Origin: Eumeta japonica
Lineage: Eukaryota; Arthropoda; Insecta; Lepidoptera; Psychidae
Assembly: GCA_005406025.1 (NCBI GenBank)
Contig: BGZK01000018.1
Location: forward strand, 62,001 to 126,000
Reading direction: 5' to 3'
Length of the DNA: 64,000 nucleotides
Both the position numbers and the translations under genes were made by a program. Under the pieces are notes generated by a model. It had not been told where the DNA came from. It saw only the letters and a list, made by a program, of their open reading frames with translations, and ran no database searches. Below are positions 50,420 to 62,718 of the stretch, in pieces (the first letter of the stretch is position 1; every line of letters begins with the position of its first letter).

Positions 50420-51065
50420 TCAATATAAGTCGGCGGTGTGCATGCGCAAACTGCGCAACTCCGAATGGGAGTCGCTGTAGTTGATCAATGGATGAAATGC
50501 ATACATAAATACTGTTATGGCGTCGTTCGCTTCGCGTACGGCCTCTCTCGGCTACACACCGGGCGAGTTGGTCAACTAATCCAACTTTCCCCTCGCTAGC
50601 TAATGAGAAGAGTTTTATTCGAATTCACCTCGCCTCTGGAAAATTAATGCCCGTGCGCCGCGCACGCCCCCCGATATGCAAGCCTCGGCCCGCCGCGCCT
50701 ACGCGCCGCCGCCTGAGCCGAACGAACGGGGGCTTATTAATTTTTATTTGTACAAGGCTAAACGAAAACAAACAGCCGGACCGCGATAGCTGCGGCTCAC
50801 TGCCGCGATACAAATTCGAGGTTAAAAGGGATCCCCGTTAGAATTATCGAAGTCCAAGTAGACAAACACGGAGCGTCTCGGCCGGCCGTAATGGAAGTTA
50901 CATACCCCGGAGGTCGGAAATCAAATTGACAGAAGAGGTTAAACAAACGAGGCGGTCAGATCAGCGCGCCGCCGCCCGCGCCGCCGCCCTCGAATATTAA
51001 TCGCTGGGCAAATGCGCTTTTATTTGTTTTCCCTCGCCGCCGGCGCGGTGACCCGCTGCACTGGA
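50420..51065. other. Largest GC-rich island of the window
   Basis: About 650 bp with dense CGCC/GCCG words, interspersed with AATTAATTTTTATTTG and TCGAATATTAATCG motifs that resemble homeodomain-type AT cores inside GC-rich DNA. Open frames on both strands are compositional. The mixture suggests a conserved regulatory island, not a gene. Confidence 0.35.
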
Positions 51066-51454
51066 GCACTGTTTTAATTTAGAGCAAACTCTTGCCTGTA
51101 CATTTTGACTATGCGCTGGATAATATTGTACAGGTTGGAGATACGGCTTTCGAGTGTATTTATTTTAATACTCGGTAGTACACCGGTCGAGTTCATTGTG
51201 ACACCGCCCATGTATATTTTATACAAACGATTCATCAATCTCTGACTCTTCCTATTTCAAAATACTTTATATGCCTATAAATACTTAAAGCTTTTTTCTT
51301 ATATTTGTTATTAGAAGGAAACTTATGGGATTAATGAAGGGCTTTAAAAGTACTGGATTACTAATAGATCCTCAAAATCATTGAGTACATCCAGGAGATC
51401 TAAATACTTTAAACTTCGCTAGAAACTAAGCGAGCTTTTTTATAATATTTTAGA

Positions 51455-51795
51455 GAATGCGCGAACCTGCGGACCACCAGAGAGCCGACGGTCACCCACG
51501 CTCACAAACACTAGCAACGCCAAAGGAGTCACCGATGCATTGCCAGTCTTCTGGACTGGAATAGAATATCTAATGGAGGGGGAGTGGAATAATAGAAGGA
51601 AGAGTGGGAAGCTAGAGAAGCACAGGCACAGAGCGACGTCATAGAGGGAAGAACAGACCATCTAAACTCTCACTCACTGGACTAAAAGCAACAGCGGAAG
51701 CTGTTACTTCACATCTGTATTCTGTAGAGAGTGGTATCTCAGCGGTCGAGCCGGCCCATTTTCATTTTGCAGCGGAATTGATCAAAGCACGGCTC
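51455..51795 (+). repeat. Interspersed repeat family, copy 1
   Basis: Shares ordered blocks with 54940-55210 and, on the minus strand, 59530-59835: GACCACCAGAGAG, ACGCTCACAAACACT, GTCACC, GGAATAGAATATCT, TAAACTCTCACTCACTGG, GCAACAGCGGAAGCTGTTACTTCAC, then GTCGAGCCGGCCCATTTTC. I associate this sequence type with lepidopteran genomes; class unknown to me. Confidence 0.65.
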
Positions 51796-52663
51796 TACCA
51801 CTTCTAAAGTAATAGAACATAATAAATATACTGGGGAAGCTTATTAAAAATAGTATTATTTTGCGTAATAATTCTATCTTTATAACGATGATTAACTTAG
51901 TAAACATTGTTATCATTGCATTTACTAAACTGTAGGATCCGAGTGCTTGTTTGTACGATGACTTCGACAACATCATTTAAAAGAACGATAGTCTAAAATT
52001 ACATACAAACAAGAATTCGAACCGTAAAAATATGGTTAAAAATCTAAGCTTTCGAAACTGTAAGAATGCAAATTATTTTGACACAATAAAACATGTTAAA
52101 GTATAGATTTTGTGTCATAAGAGAGAAGTATTTTATATTTTCAACACATGGCAGTTAAATCTTTAGAACTACATTGAAATATTTATAATGTAGAAAGGCA
52201 CCTCAGTTTGTGTGCTCTAAGATGTATATTCGAATAAAAATGAATTTGACTTATTGCAGCTGCCTGAATGTAGCAATGTATAGCTTAATTAATTTTTATA
52301 ATAAGGTCAGTAATTAATTATTATTATTTGAATACAATTAATTATATAGAACTAAATAGCATTGCTTAGGGTTCTAGGTACATAGGTCAGATACAAAAAA
52401 AGTTGCAGATATGATTGTCACTAAGTTTATTTTTAAAACCCATATATCATATCAATCGTATTTATCTCGTATATACTTAAAAAATCATTGCTGATTACTC
52501 TGATGATTGAATTGAAAAAAAGTAAAACCTAAATCCATTTTTTATAATACACATTAGAGAAATCTGTGTTTCCATAAAGAAACCCAACAAGAGGCATACG
52601 GAGAAACCCAACAAAAGACGCATGTATTATTTGCTAGATAATATCGTTTCATATTAAACTTAC

Positions 52664-55600
52664 CTAATTCAACGCATTTAATAGACCGCGATGAATGTAT
52701 GTTGTTATAATTAGTCCCCGACTCGCTAAGTCGACCAGAAAAAAGGAAGTTTCGATCCAAAAAATTTTTACATATTTCATCAAGCTGTAAAGAAAAAAGC
52801 TTGACGTTGTGGTGATAGAATTTACAAAGAAATATCAAATAATTTATTAAATCATAAGGTCATGGAAATGATTTACCCTCTCATAAAATAGTTTAACCGT
52901 TTTGTTCATTCGTAGAATTTCCAGTTTCATGAAGGAATCGTTTGAGTAATTTTTATTTACTTTCCATGAACTTCCAGACAACTGCAGAGGAAGGACGTAT
53001 GGGAGACCTACATTTTTAATGAAATCGAATTTTAGTTGACCCAGTCCTTTTATTAATATTCATTGTCCTATCTTCGTTTTGCGTTCGATCGTCATTCGTC
53101 TGTTTATCACCACCTTCTAGATCTTGAACAATTACAAGCTACGAGTACTTGCATATAAATTGCAGAGATCAGGAGAGATCAATACGGTATACGAGTCTAT
53201 ACATTAATAACAAATCGTTTTCCTTTGAGACTGTACCCATTAACATCAAAGCTGTTTTTTTTTTTAATTTAAATGTAAACGCGATGAAGTTAAACCAAAA
53301 TATTCGTCAACAATTGAAGAAGGTTTCAAGCATAAAATATTTATGTCGCCCAATCCCAAAGTCGGTTCTAGATTCCTACGTACCTCGAATTATTCACAAT
53401 AATTGGATATAAAAATATGAAATAATTCAGGAGAACCAAAATACTTTCTGTTCAACACTTATGTAGTGACTGAAAACTAGAGATTCTGAGAAAATTGAAT
53501 ATGTATTTTTTTGTGGACGGTGCTGGCTAAAGAATCAAAAGCATTGCCGAGATTTAAAACGAATTTTTAACTCGAATCAAATCAATTCCCTCGCTTCTTT
53601 CTTTAATAATAAGCCGTCAGCACCGGTCGTTGCCAACTACTTCACAACACACTATAAGTATTATCTCTGTACTTATCGCGTATCGGAGCTAACCCAAAAA
53701 ATCCCTGACGTATTCGTTGCGGACTTTGTTCGGCCGAGTTACGGCGCCCGCCCATTTTCTCGTGCTTGTTATAGCCAATCCAGCATTTTTCGCTACAAGG
53801 TACAGCTAAATATATATTAGGTCTTATTTCCGGCTAAATAGCAAATGAGCGCATCCTTTTCCGAATTTTGAAGTAAAACGCTTAGTTATTCAGAACCTAA
53901 ACTATCAAAACACATAAAAGTGTTATTAAGACAAGTTTTCTACAATTTTGTTCATTGACCTAGTTGTTTTTGGGATTCGGTACAGCCAAATAAAAAAAAA
54001 CTGAACTTTAATAGGATCACTCGTATGTATGTCTGTCCGTCTGTCACAGTCAATTTACCGCGAATTCATTATATCGATAAGTCCAGAAATTGATGTACGT
54101 GAATGTCTATGACACAAAAGGTACGTATAACGTAAATAAATTAGTTTTGAATATGGAGCTCACTTGCGAACTGTACCGTGTGACGTGTCAAATGAAAGGG
54201 AAAAATATACATATATTATTTAATAGTTTTAAAGTAGATATTTTAATTTGAGAAAATACACGAAAATTTACCATTCCTCCTTAACTTCCAAACTACTTAG
54301 CGTTTTTTTTTTTAAGTATAGACAATATCAGTAATTCTTTACTATTAAATAAAATATCTGTGGTGTAAAAATAACACGGTAAATGTAATATTGTGCGTAT
54401 AAACTTACATTTGCAGTTGTTTTGGTTACCATAAACGAATTTGGATCAGATTTGAAAAAAAAACAAGTAATTAACATAGTTATCGTAATGAACCCTCTCT
54501 AAGGGATTTCAGCTCGCTCAAGTCCGGTTTTATAACCTGTTAGAACCTTATTTAGAAAGCACTTTTGAATTATTAAACTGTATAGCAACACATCGTATAT
54601 CTTACTAAAACATAAACTGTATACATTTTTTAAAGTATATCCCATAGATGAAAAATCTTACACAATCGAATTCGAAAATTATAGAATACAACCTTTGATT
54701 GTTTCACAAGACCCGTCGCTTATAACTCCTAGTGACGTACACACCTTCATATTACTTTCTAAATGTCTAGCTTTCCAAATAGATTTCAAAGCTTTTGCCA
54801 TCATCGTCGCTTTTGTTATTGGGCCGAATGGATTTTTAGCTGCCAATGATTTCACCTGTATTAAAAACATAAACAATTTACTCTTAGAGAGAACAATTTA
54901 TATGTATAAGATCAATATACATATTTTTATAACGTTTTCAATGGACGGACGAGCCACCAGAGAGTAGGTGATCAACGCCTCCCATGAACACTCACAACCC
55001 CATATGAGACACCAGTGCGTTTGCAACCTCTTAGATGGGATTAGAATATCTTATGGAAGGGTAGTAGGACGATAGAGAGAGGACTGGGCCACCTGAACTT
55101 TCACTAACTGAACGAAACGCAACAGCGGAAGCTATTACTTCACGTCTGTATTCTGCAAGGATGTGGTGTCTCATCGATCGACCTGGTACATTTCCGTGCT
55201 GCGTCCATGTTGACAGCAGCACAGCACTTCCACTCAAAGTGTACTCAAGACACGTCCTACAATAGAACTAACGAATAATGCGTGCATTCCTTATTTGATC
55301 ACCAAATGATAAATTATCACAGTCACAATATCTCAAAAAAAAATTGAATTTTGTCAATTGTGTTGAAAGACATTGCAATTCGATTCTCGAGCTGTACACC
55401 CATACACGCAAATCGATGTACGAACGTGGATTCGGCTAACGGCTAAAGTGAACGAGACTCATAATGACGCCGTGGCAAATACTAAGCGGTCGTATGATAT
55501 TTAAATCCACTACTCCCCTCGATTGACAATTGAAGCACCCATACGGTATGGGAAATCTTATTCTAACGAATAACAATGTACTAACATCCGCGTTTGAAGT

Positions 55601-57690
55601 TGCCCGTAGCCACCACAAAATATAATAGTAATAAAATACATTACATAAATGTCCACAACTAACATTTTCTACGAAATCCTTTTTCAACCAGGTGTCATTG
55701 AATTCAGAATGATCTTTATTTAGAGATATTAATAAGGCCTTGTTTATCTTTTCTTGGTCATACTCATTCTCATTTATTTTATCGTCTGTAATTAAAGGCT
55801 TTTCTATTTCTATATGAAAAATTTCTTCGTTGGCAGCCCAAACAAGAGGTTTATTTATTTTATGACACGGTACCTTAAAGAAATTATAACAAGTTAGATT
55901 TCTTTTGGGAATATATCAACCATATAAATAAAATATTAACTATGTACCTTTATGTGATCTCCCAATACTGATTTACCTATAACATCTAATGCAGTTGGAC
56001 AAAACAGAAGGTCGCTAGGCAAGCATTTACAAATTGACTTTATTACGTATAATGCTATTAATCCATCAGCTATAAATATCGGTGTTTCATTTTTTGTTGG
56101 AGTCGTACCTCCTGTTATTATTTTTTTCTTTTCTTCTGTTTTGTGGTACTTCTCATCTGTGTCGAAATACTTAACAATTTCAATCATTGTATGCAAAGAT
56201 TTAAATTCTTCATTTGTTAAATCATCGAAATCTATGCGATTAGGATTTGGTAAATTCGTTAGGAAGCAGAATACATCTGCATCTGCAAAACTGTAAATTT
56301 CAATGCCACTAAATATTATAATAACACAGTCTTATTTATTTTACTTTATCTAAAAATAAAACGCCTACGTGTCTTATTTTGAGAAACAAGTTTTCGAATG
56401 CTACTTTTTTTTTTTTTTAAACTTTTTATAATATCTTGGATAGAAATATGAAAAAAAACAATGTCGCGTATTATTAACAGAATCTAATAACATTTTAATT
56501 TAAACTCAAAATAGCAACTTCGAATTACCATCGTACATTTCTACAGTTTGGAAGCCATATTCATCATATTAAAAAGAAATAAAGAATAACAGAAGATAAA
56601 TATTATTTCACATAAATAATATTAATTACAACCTGTAAACAATAAATGTTTTATTGATATAATAGACAAATTTTTAGGCATTAATATTTTTTATCTTTCT
56701 TACTCCTGATATGAGTTTAATGAGTTTCAAGCTTATACCGACAATAGCAAGTATGAATATTTTAAAGTCAAATATCTGCTTGAATGTCTTTTTGAAGCAA
56801 AACATCTATTGGCATGGTAGTAAAAATATCTTGACATTACCCATTATATAATGCGCTAAATTATTAATGTTAATGCATATGTGTAAATACGTATGTTTCT
56901 CAAGTACACCGTAATCTGTAACATATACAGTGGTTAGGTACTAGTGCTGCGGGAAGTTATATATTTATTATTCATTGAATTAAGTATAAACGACTAAAAG
57001 GCACATACATATGTACATATCAAAAACCATATATATCTGTATGTGATATACTCATACCTCATAATTTAACCTAATTCTGTATATATAATAAAATACAATT
57101 TTTATTATCGAGTAGATTCAAAGAAAATAGACTGTGACAGACGGATAGACACAAGAGTAAGGGTTTCATATTTTCGTCGGGTGTACGAAACCCTAAAAAT
57201 TGTAGTTTTAATTCAGGTTATTTTTTTTTTTTGAGAAGTATTTTAATTGGTTAATCCAATCTATTAATCCAATACATAAGTTTTTCATATCTGTTTCTTA
57301 ATAGCACTTTTTAGATGATTATTTAAAAACTTGATTTAACTATACAAATGCTGTATAATTCAATATAACAAAATTGTTATGCGCACGAAATGAAATGAAA
57401 CCTTTTTAAAACATTTTCCAATAAAATAAAATAAATAGCTACCAAGGCAAATCATGACTAATGTTAATTTCGTTTAAGCAATCAAATGCACATTGCTCTA
57501 ATCGAACTTTCAACGATTGTGCCAATGCATGTTCAGTGGAACAAATCAAAATTAACAAGTTGATTTTTTGATCTTTTCCAAATACTTCTCCTGATAATAT
57601 CTTCGGTAACAATAAATGTGCACACGGTAGAAGGGAATTGACAATTAACACTCGTAAAGGATCAAGCGAAGGACTACATTGAAAATTCAT
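52664..57690 (-). CDS. Malate dehydrogenase family protein, MDH1B-like, likely pseudoenzyme
   Basis: Six exons on the minus strand: 57690-57443, 56308-55948, 55873-55664, 54855-54693, 53007-52877 and 52784-52664. Every intron is GT-AG and splice phases agree, giving 411 residues with the 3' end unresolved. Cytosolic MDH landmarks appear in order: DPLRVLIV and VFGKDQ (exon 1), PIFIADG and PTALD (exon 2), LVWAANEE and DTWLKKDFVE (exon 3), SLGVISDG (exon 4), then LPYVLPLQLSG...SSWKV (exon 5). The MDH glycine motif after the first strand (GAAGQIAY) is replaced by VNSLLPCAH. VGNPANTN reads as IADGLIAL, the NHS catalytic His as ANEE, and the Arg after the LD pair is gone; the Asp of ALD remains. 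NAD binding and catalysis are therefore unlikely. Start taken at the ATG at 57690 (context CAAAAATGA). An acceptor-like TTTTCAATGTAG just inside leaves open an upstream N-terminal exon. Confidence 0.72.
53672..53765 (+). repeat. Dispersed repeat, partner at 58577-58670
   Basis: GTACTTATCGC, GGAGCTAACCCAAAAA, ATCCCT, GTATTCGTTGCG.ACTTT and GAGTTAC occur in the same order in both places. This copy lies in an intron of the MDH-like gene, the other about 900 bp upstream of that gene. Confidence 0.6.
53971..54050 (-). repeat. GACAGACGGA / GGAACCCT repeat, copy 3
   Basis: Minus-strand reading gives TGTGACAGACGGACAGACAT, then GTGATCCTAT, then GTACCGAATCCC. Intronic. Same family as copies at 11745, 41694 and 57129. 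Confidence 0.5.
54940..55212 (+). repeat. Interspersed repeat family, copy 2
   Basis: GAGCCACCAGAGAG, CATGAACACTCACAA, GACACCAGTGCGTT, GATTAGAATATCT, GCAACAGCGGAAGCTATTACTTCACGTCTG and CATTTCCGTGCTGC in the same order as copy 1. Inserted in the third intron of the MDH-like gene, parallel to the plus strand. Confidence 0.65.
57129..57200 (+). repeat. GACAGACGGA / GGAACCCT repeat, copy 4
   Basis: TGTGACAGACGGATAGACAC, TAAGGGTTTC, then GTACGAAACCCTAAAAAT. Lies in intron 1 of the MDH-like gene. Confidence 0.5.
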
Positions 57691-57970
57691 TTTTGCAATA
57701 TCGTTGTGTATTTTGATTTAATTTCAATAAAACCTTTAACGTTATGTCACGGCAATGTCATCCTGAAAAGAGATTTGTTTTTCGTACATTCATAATCTGA
57801 GACCAATGAGGTTGATTATTTATTTATTATAAGTCTTTTTAATCGAGAAAAACAAATAGAAGTTATCAATAAATATATTTAACTACTATTTGTTTGAGAC
57901 ATCGCCCACATAGACATGATGTTAATTTATTCATCTTTCACGTTTACATTCTAATTTAGCTCCTGGTCTC
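57691..57970 (-). promoter_or_regulatory. Likely 5' region of the MDH-like gene
   Basis: Between the predicted start codon and the upstream minisatellite. On the gene strand it contains GATGACATTGCCGTGACATA about 50-75 bp before the ATG; tandem TGACA words are frequent near moth transcription starts as far as I know. No TATA box evident. Tentative. Confidence 0.25.
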
Positions 57971-57984
57971 TTTGTCAATTATGC

Positions 57985-58345
57985 TCAAGTCTGATTCCTG
58001 TTTCACTGTCCTTTCCGATCTGGTCCCTCTTCCAATTCTGATCGCGAGTCCGGTCCTTTTCTTAAGTCTGATTCCTGTTTCATTGTCATTTACGATCTGG
58101 TCCCTCTTTCAATTCTGATCGCGAGTCCGGTCCTTTTGTCAAGTCCGATTCCTGTTTCATTGTCCCACATCTGGTCCCTCTTCACCTGATTGCGAGTCCG
58201 GTCCTTTGTCAAGTCCGATTCCTGTTTCATTGTCCCATGATCTGGTCCTCTTTCACTTCTGTTCGCGAGTCCAGTCCTTTTCTCAAGTCTGATTCCTGTT
58301 TCATTGTCCCATGATCTGGTCCCCTTTCAATCCTGATCCCGGCCC
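57985..58345 (+). repeat. Minisatellite, period about 76 bp, more than four copies
   Basis: The unit is AAGTC(T/C)GATTCCTGTTTC, (A/T)TTGTC, ATCTGGTCCCTCTT, TCTGATCGCGAGTCCGGTCC. Repeats start near 57986, 58063, 58140, 58215 and 58286, with small indels. The words are those of the degenerate repeat at 1085-1475, so this is a better preserved or newly amplified form. Confidence 0.85.
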
Positions 58346-58576
58346 CACTCTCGATCTCGACGCCTTTCTTTGTTCCTGTTTCAGATTTTTATTTTACTGT
58401 GTTTTATAAAATTCTGTTCCTGTTTCCTTGTCCGTAAAATACTCAGGGTCTAATAGACCACCACGTGACTGGAAGTATGACTTTTCCTCTATACTTTATT
58501 TATATGTTAAGCATAGCCTTCATTGAGTAGTTTTCGCCCTCTTTTATTACGTGGCTATACCAAAGTCTACCTTTTT

Positions 58577-58670
58577 GTACTTATCGCCATAGGAGCTAAC
58601 CCAAAAATCCCTAATGTCCTTATGTATTCGTTGCGAACTTTATTCAGCAGAGTTACAACCCCTATACATT
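58577..58670 (+). repeat. Dispersed repeat, partner at 53672-53765
   Basis: Same block order as its partner, about 75-80% alike by eye, including GGAGCTAACCCAAAAATCCCT and TATTCGTTGCG.ACTTT. Confidence 0.6.
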
Positions 58671-58679
58671 TCAGTATTT

Positions 58680-59525
58680 TCATATGTGATTATTATATTT
58701 GTAACTTATAGCAAAGACGATAGCATAGAGAGGTAAAATAGCAATACACTTCTTTCTACTTGGACTTGTTTTTCTTATGACATCGGTAACGGAACAAAAA
58801 GGGATAGTAATATAATTGATAAACTTGCCCTGAGAAATTTTGTGCATTTTTTCTATGCAGGTTATGAAAAAAGTTTAATGATGTGCCAAAACTATTACTC
58901 ATCACCAATTTTTGCACTTACTTTTCAAGAATTCATATAATATCCTTAAACGTATGTGCATCAATAAACAATCAAACATTAATACCAACAAAGTTTATGT
59001 ATGTAAAATGTCTGTTTGCTCGGAGTGATCTCTAAAACGGCTGAATGCATAGTCATCAAGGAATATTGCTCTGCTCCCAAATATTATTCACATAAGCATC
59101 AAAAGTGATGAAAAATTGTTTCCTACATTTCAAATAATTATTAAATACTCCTAAAACCCAGTAAGAGTAATAGTTGCTTTTGATAATTTATTTATTACCA
59201 AAAAACTTTAAAGCTTTTGTGGTTATAATAAAAATTAAATCTATTTTAGAAAAATACTGGAATTACGTAAAAATAAATTTACTTCTTATTTATCATAATA
59301 TTAAGATGATAATCACGATATTCTATACACATAATTGCTTATTTAAACAGTTAATTTTAATAATACTCATTTTAAAACATGAATATCATAATATAAAATG
59401 AATATTATTCTCAAATTTTCTATGCATTTATATAACTATAAACGATTTCCTTAGTATACCACAGTAGTTAAAATTTGTATTTAATAAATGTAGAAATGCG
59501 TAACAATGACTCCAGTGTAATTTCG
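58680..59525. other. AT-rich spacer
   Basis: Very AT-rich. The 75-codon open frame at 59174-59401 is isoleucine and lysine rich with no domain and is a composition artefact. Confidence 0.45.
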
Positions 59526-59529
59526 TAAT

Positions 59530-59838
59530 CGATGTAGTTCAGCCACGCTGTGGCTAACTTAGCGACAGCACGAAAATGTGCCAACTCGACTTGAATTCCT
59601 TGATGCGTTTCGTCCAGTGAGTGAGAGTTTTGGTAGCTCACTCCTTCCTTCATAGCCCCACTCTTCCTCCGTCGTCCCGTTCCCACTTTCATCACCATGC
59701 TAACCCCACTCCTCCCTCTATGAGATATTCTATTCCTATCCAAGAGGTCAGTAACGCACTGGTGACTCCTATGGAGTTGCGAGTGTTCATGAACGGTGGT
59801 GGCCACCTGCCCTCTGGTGGCTCACATGCTTGTTTGAC
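59530..59838 (-). repeat. Interspersed repeat family, copy 3
   Basis: Minus-strand reading gives GTGAGCCACCAGAGGGCAGG, CATGAACACTCGCAA, GAGTCACCAGTGCGTTACTGA, GGAATAGAATATCT, AACTCTCACTCACTGGACGAAACGCA and CACATTTTCGTGCTG, matching copies 1 and 2. The long open frames on both strands here belong to the repeat. Confidence 0.65.
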
Positions 59839-59849
59839 CTTCTAAGATG

Positions 59850-62600
59850 GTAATAAAAATTAAAAACTACTTTGTTTCATTTAGTTAAATAAAAAATGTC
59901 TCAATAATGTTTTTGCTTTGTTTTATTCCAGACATTTTGAGTAGTGGTGTATGTTTAAATTTCTGGAGGGTATAAAAATAACCCGGTCGGATCGAAAAAG
60001 AATATGTATCATATATTTACATTAATTTACAGATATCAATTGCATAGAAAAATCTTTTGACAATTTCATTTTCACTTTTAAGTTACTAAATTCTCTTTCA
60101 TTGACAAAAATGAGGAAAAACATGTCTGAAGACACTCCAAGGTGGTGCAACTTTTTTCAACTCCTAAAGTGAAAAGTATTTAATATTATTACGTGAGCCT
60201 ATATACTTTTAAACGAGTTCAAATTGTTTATTTAGATTCTCTCTAATTCGTTTCATACTAAATTGATCACTATTCGCTAAATATTTATCTACTAGTATTT
60301 CGAAAATTCAATTGAGAGTAATTAAAATAATAGTTGTATTGCAACAAGGCAATGAAAAAAGAATAGAAAAATAATAATGTCTGTATGAACAGTAAAAACT
60401 AAGATTCTTTGTTTCTTGTTTGCACTTTATTGATACTATCATTTTTATTTTACCGATTAAGTATTTTAAATGCTAACTCAGTAGTTCCAGCTATTTTAGA
60501 GCTAGATTTAATCTGCATTCTATAAGTATATCAGTAATGCTGAACCAGAAGTGTCTTTTACATTTTAAGCATATAAAATAAGCTGAAAATTTTTATATAT
60601 TAGCAGAAGCAGATATATAAAAAATATTTAAAATTGTTGAACTTTGCAATGTTCTTTGAAGAAACGTAGATTATCTCCTGAAATAGAAAACAGACAAAAA
60701 AATATCGGAATTTACATTTTTTATGAAGAACTGTTGACATATAATTGTAATTATTAAAAGATAACTATTATTATTAACAATATGCTGCTGACATAAAAAA
60801 CACTTCTGGAGTGCCGACAGAAATAAAAACTTGAACAATTACGTGTATATTTTTTGAATCGTCAGGAAATATTTTATTGTGCAGAAAATACTTTTAAAAG
60901 AAAGTGTTTTTTTAATTAATTATTATAAACTATTAATACAAAAATGTAAATGCAATCTTTTGCTTAAAACGTAAATTTACAAATACAATACGAATAGTTC
61001 CGACATGAATATATATATATATATGTACGCATATATACGCAATATATGTTTACATTATAGATAGTTATATTATCAATGTACTTCAACCCAAACTCAATTT
61101 TTGTGTAAACGGGGCCAATATATGTAGATACTTAAATACAGAGGTGTCAGTTACGGTAAAGGTAACAGTATCGAGAGTTCAATGGTTTTTTATCCATCTC
61201 AAAATGCCCAATGCGGCTAAAGAAATTTTCACTTCAATTACTCTTGCATTCTTAAATCATTTTTAAAATTTTTGAAATCTATGTATTAGATAACATTTTG
61301 CATCCGTCCTGAATGAAAGTTGCACCCTGTCACAATATATCACATATTAGTATGCTTGGGTACCTGATAGTTTCTTGTATATCGTAAAAACTGTGAGAAA
61401 TATAAGTAATTAATAAAATTCAATACCGCAAACATGGAGAAAATACTTTTGATTGCAATATTTTCACGTACGGCTAAATTAAATATAGCAGGAGCATTGT
61501 AATGTGAGTACTACAACATAAACTTTTTAATTTAACCGCATACCTAGTAAAAAAAAAAAGGTCTAAATGTCCACTTGACGCTTCAAGTGTGTACGCTAAT
61601 ATTCGAAGAAATAATTTACTCATTGTAAATGTACAACGTAAATAAGAATTTATTTTTTCAATGTAAATATACCTCCTTAATGTTGAATTAAGATTGTTAC
61701 ATATTCAGTGTTTAAATGACAAAGTTCAAATGGCGTATTTAAAGGATTTTTTTTTTTTTCCAAAAGTATTCTCAATTTATTTTTGTTGGAAGTTGCTTGT
61801 TTTGTTATATATTTAAAACGAATATTTATTAGAATGTTTAGAAAAACTACTATTATTTGTACAAATTTAATTAATTTTCGTCTTACTTTCTTTTAAGACT
61901 CGCCGTTCTGCAATAAAAATGTATCTAATCTGTTATATAGAGCCTTGGGTTTTTTAGTATTTATTATTATATTATTTGTTATTAAGAAATAAGTGAGATA
62001 CAAAGATAAATAAAACTGTGCGGTTATTTATTTGTAATTTAGCAAAATTTGGAAGGTACAGTGTCTTTAACTTTACTTTCTTATAACTTTTGGAAAAATA
62101 TATTTTATCAATTATGATCTTTGGAAAAAGTTACGTTGTGTGCCTCGCGCTCGATCTGCTTCTCTATCAAATTCTGTTTTCTATGTCACAAGAAATAGAC
62201 TATAAATTTGGAGGTAAAATGGCGTAAATATCCTTTTCACTATATTTTCGTCAAGATTGCCTATATAAATTATACAATTTAAAGTTTCAAATGATAACAT
62301 ACTTCTTTAATGCTTTTTTATCAAACAATTTTCCGCTTTTAATAATTCCTTTCAAAAGAGGATAACTATTGTACTTGATATATTTTTATTTATCATTTTC
62401 TATAAAAGCAATTACACGATTAACTTTGTTAGGTTTATACATATATGTGAATTATTTTCATCTTAATAATAAATCAATTGTACTAATTTCTTCATCGTTT
62501 GTGCATGGCCATGATTGGCGTGTTAGGAACATAACGATGACTGAAACCTTAAAACAAGTCGGAACTTACCTACCCAAACTAACTTTGACATTGACATTAG
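59850..62600. other. AT-rich spacer upstream of the right-edge gene
   Basis: No gene, island or clear repeat apart from a short AT tract near 61006-61024. The last 120 bp before 62719 hold TTTGACATTGACATT and TTTGACAATTGACAT, probably promoter or 5' UTR of the next gene. Confidence 0.4.
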
Positions 62601-62718
62601 ATTGTTGAGAAGTGATTGAGAAGTGAGTTTGATATTTGACAATTGACATACAAACATTGGTTACGTTGTGTTCACTATAATAAACTTCTCATGTTATTAA
62701 ATTATTATATTAATAATA
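62590..62718 (+). promoter_or_regulatory. Likely promoter/5' UTR of the right-edge gene
   Basis: Contains repeated TTGACA words and the TTGTTGAGAAGTGATTGAGAAGTGAG doublet (GATTGAGAAGTGA-like unit twice), then TTACGTTGTGTTCACTATAA before the AT-rich leader. No TATA box is obvious. Assignment rests on position. Confidence 0.3.

Noticed and set aside
52200..52262. Possible terminal exon of the MDH-like gene after an acceptor at TTCAGGCAG
   Set aside because: The phase could fit, but the peptide is short, has two equally possible acceptors and shows no MDH similarity, so the 3' end is left open.
57691..57720. Splice acceptor TCAATGTAG just inside the first MDH-like exon, implying an N-terminal extension as in vertebrate MDH1B
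   Set aside because: No upstream exon with a matching donor could be recognised, so the in-frame ATG at 57690 was kept and the alternative only noted.
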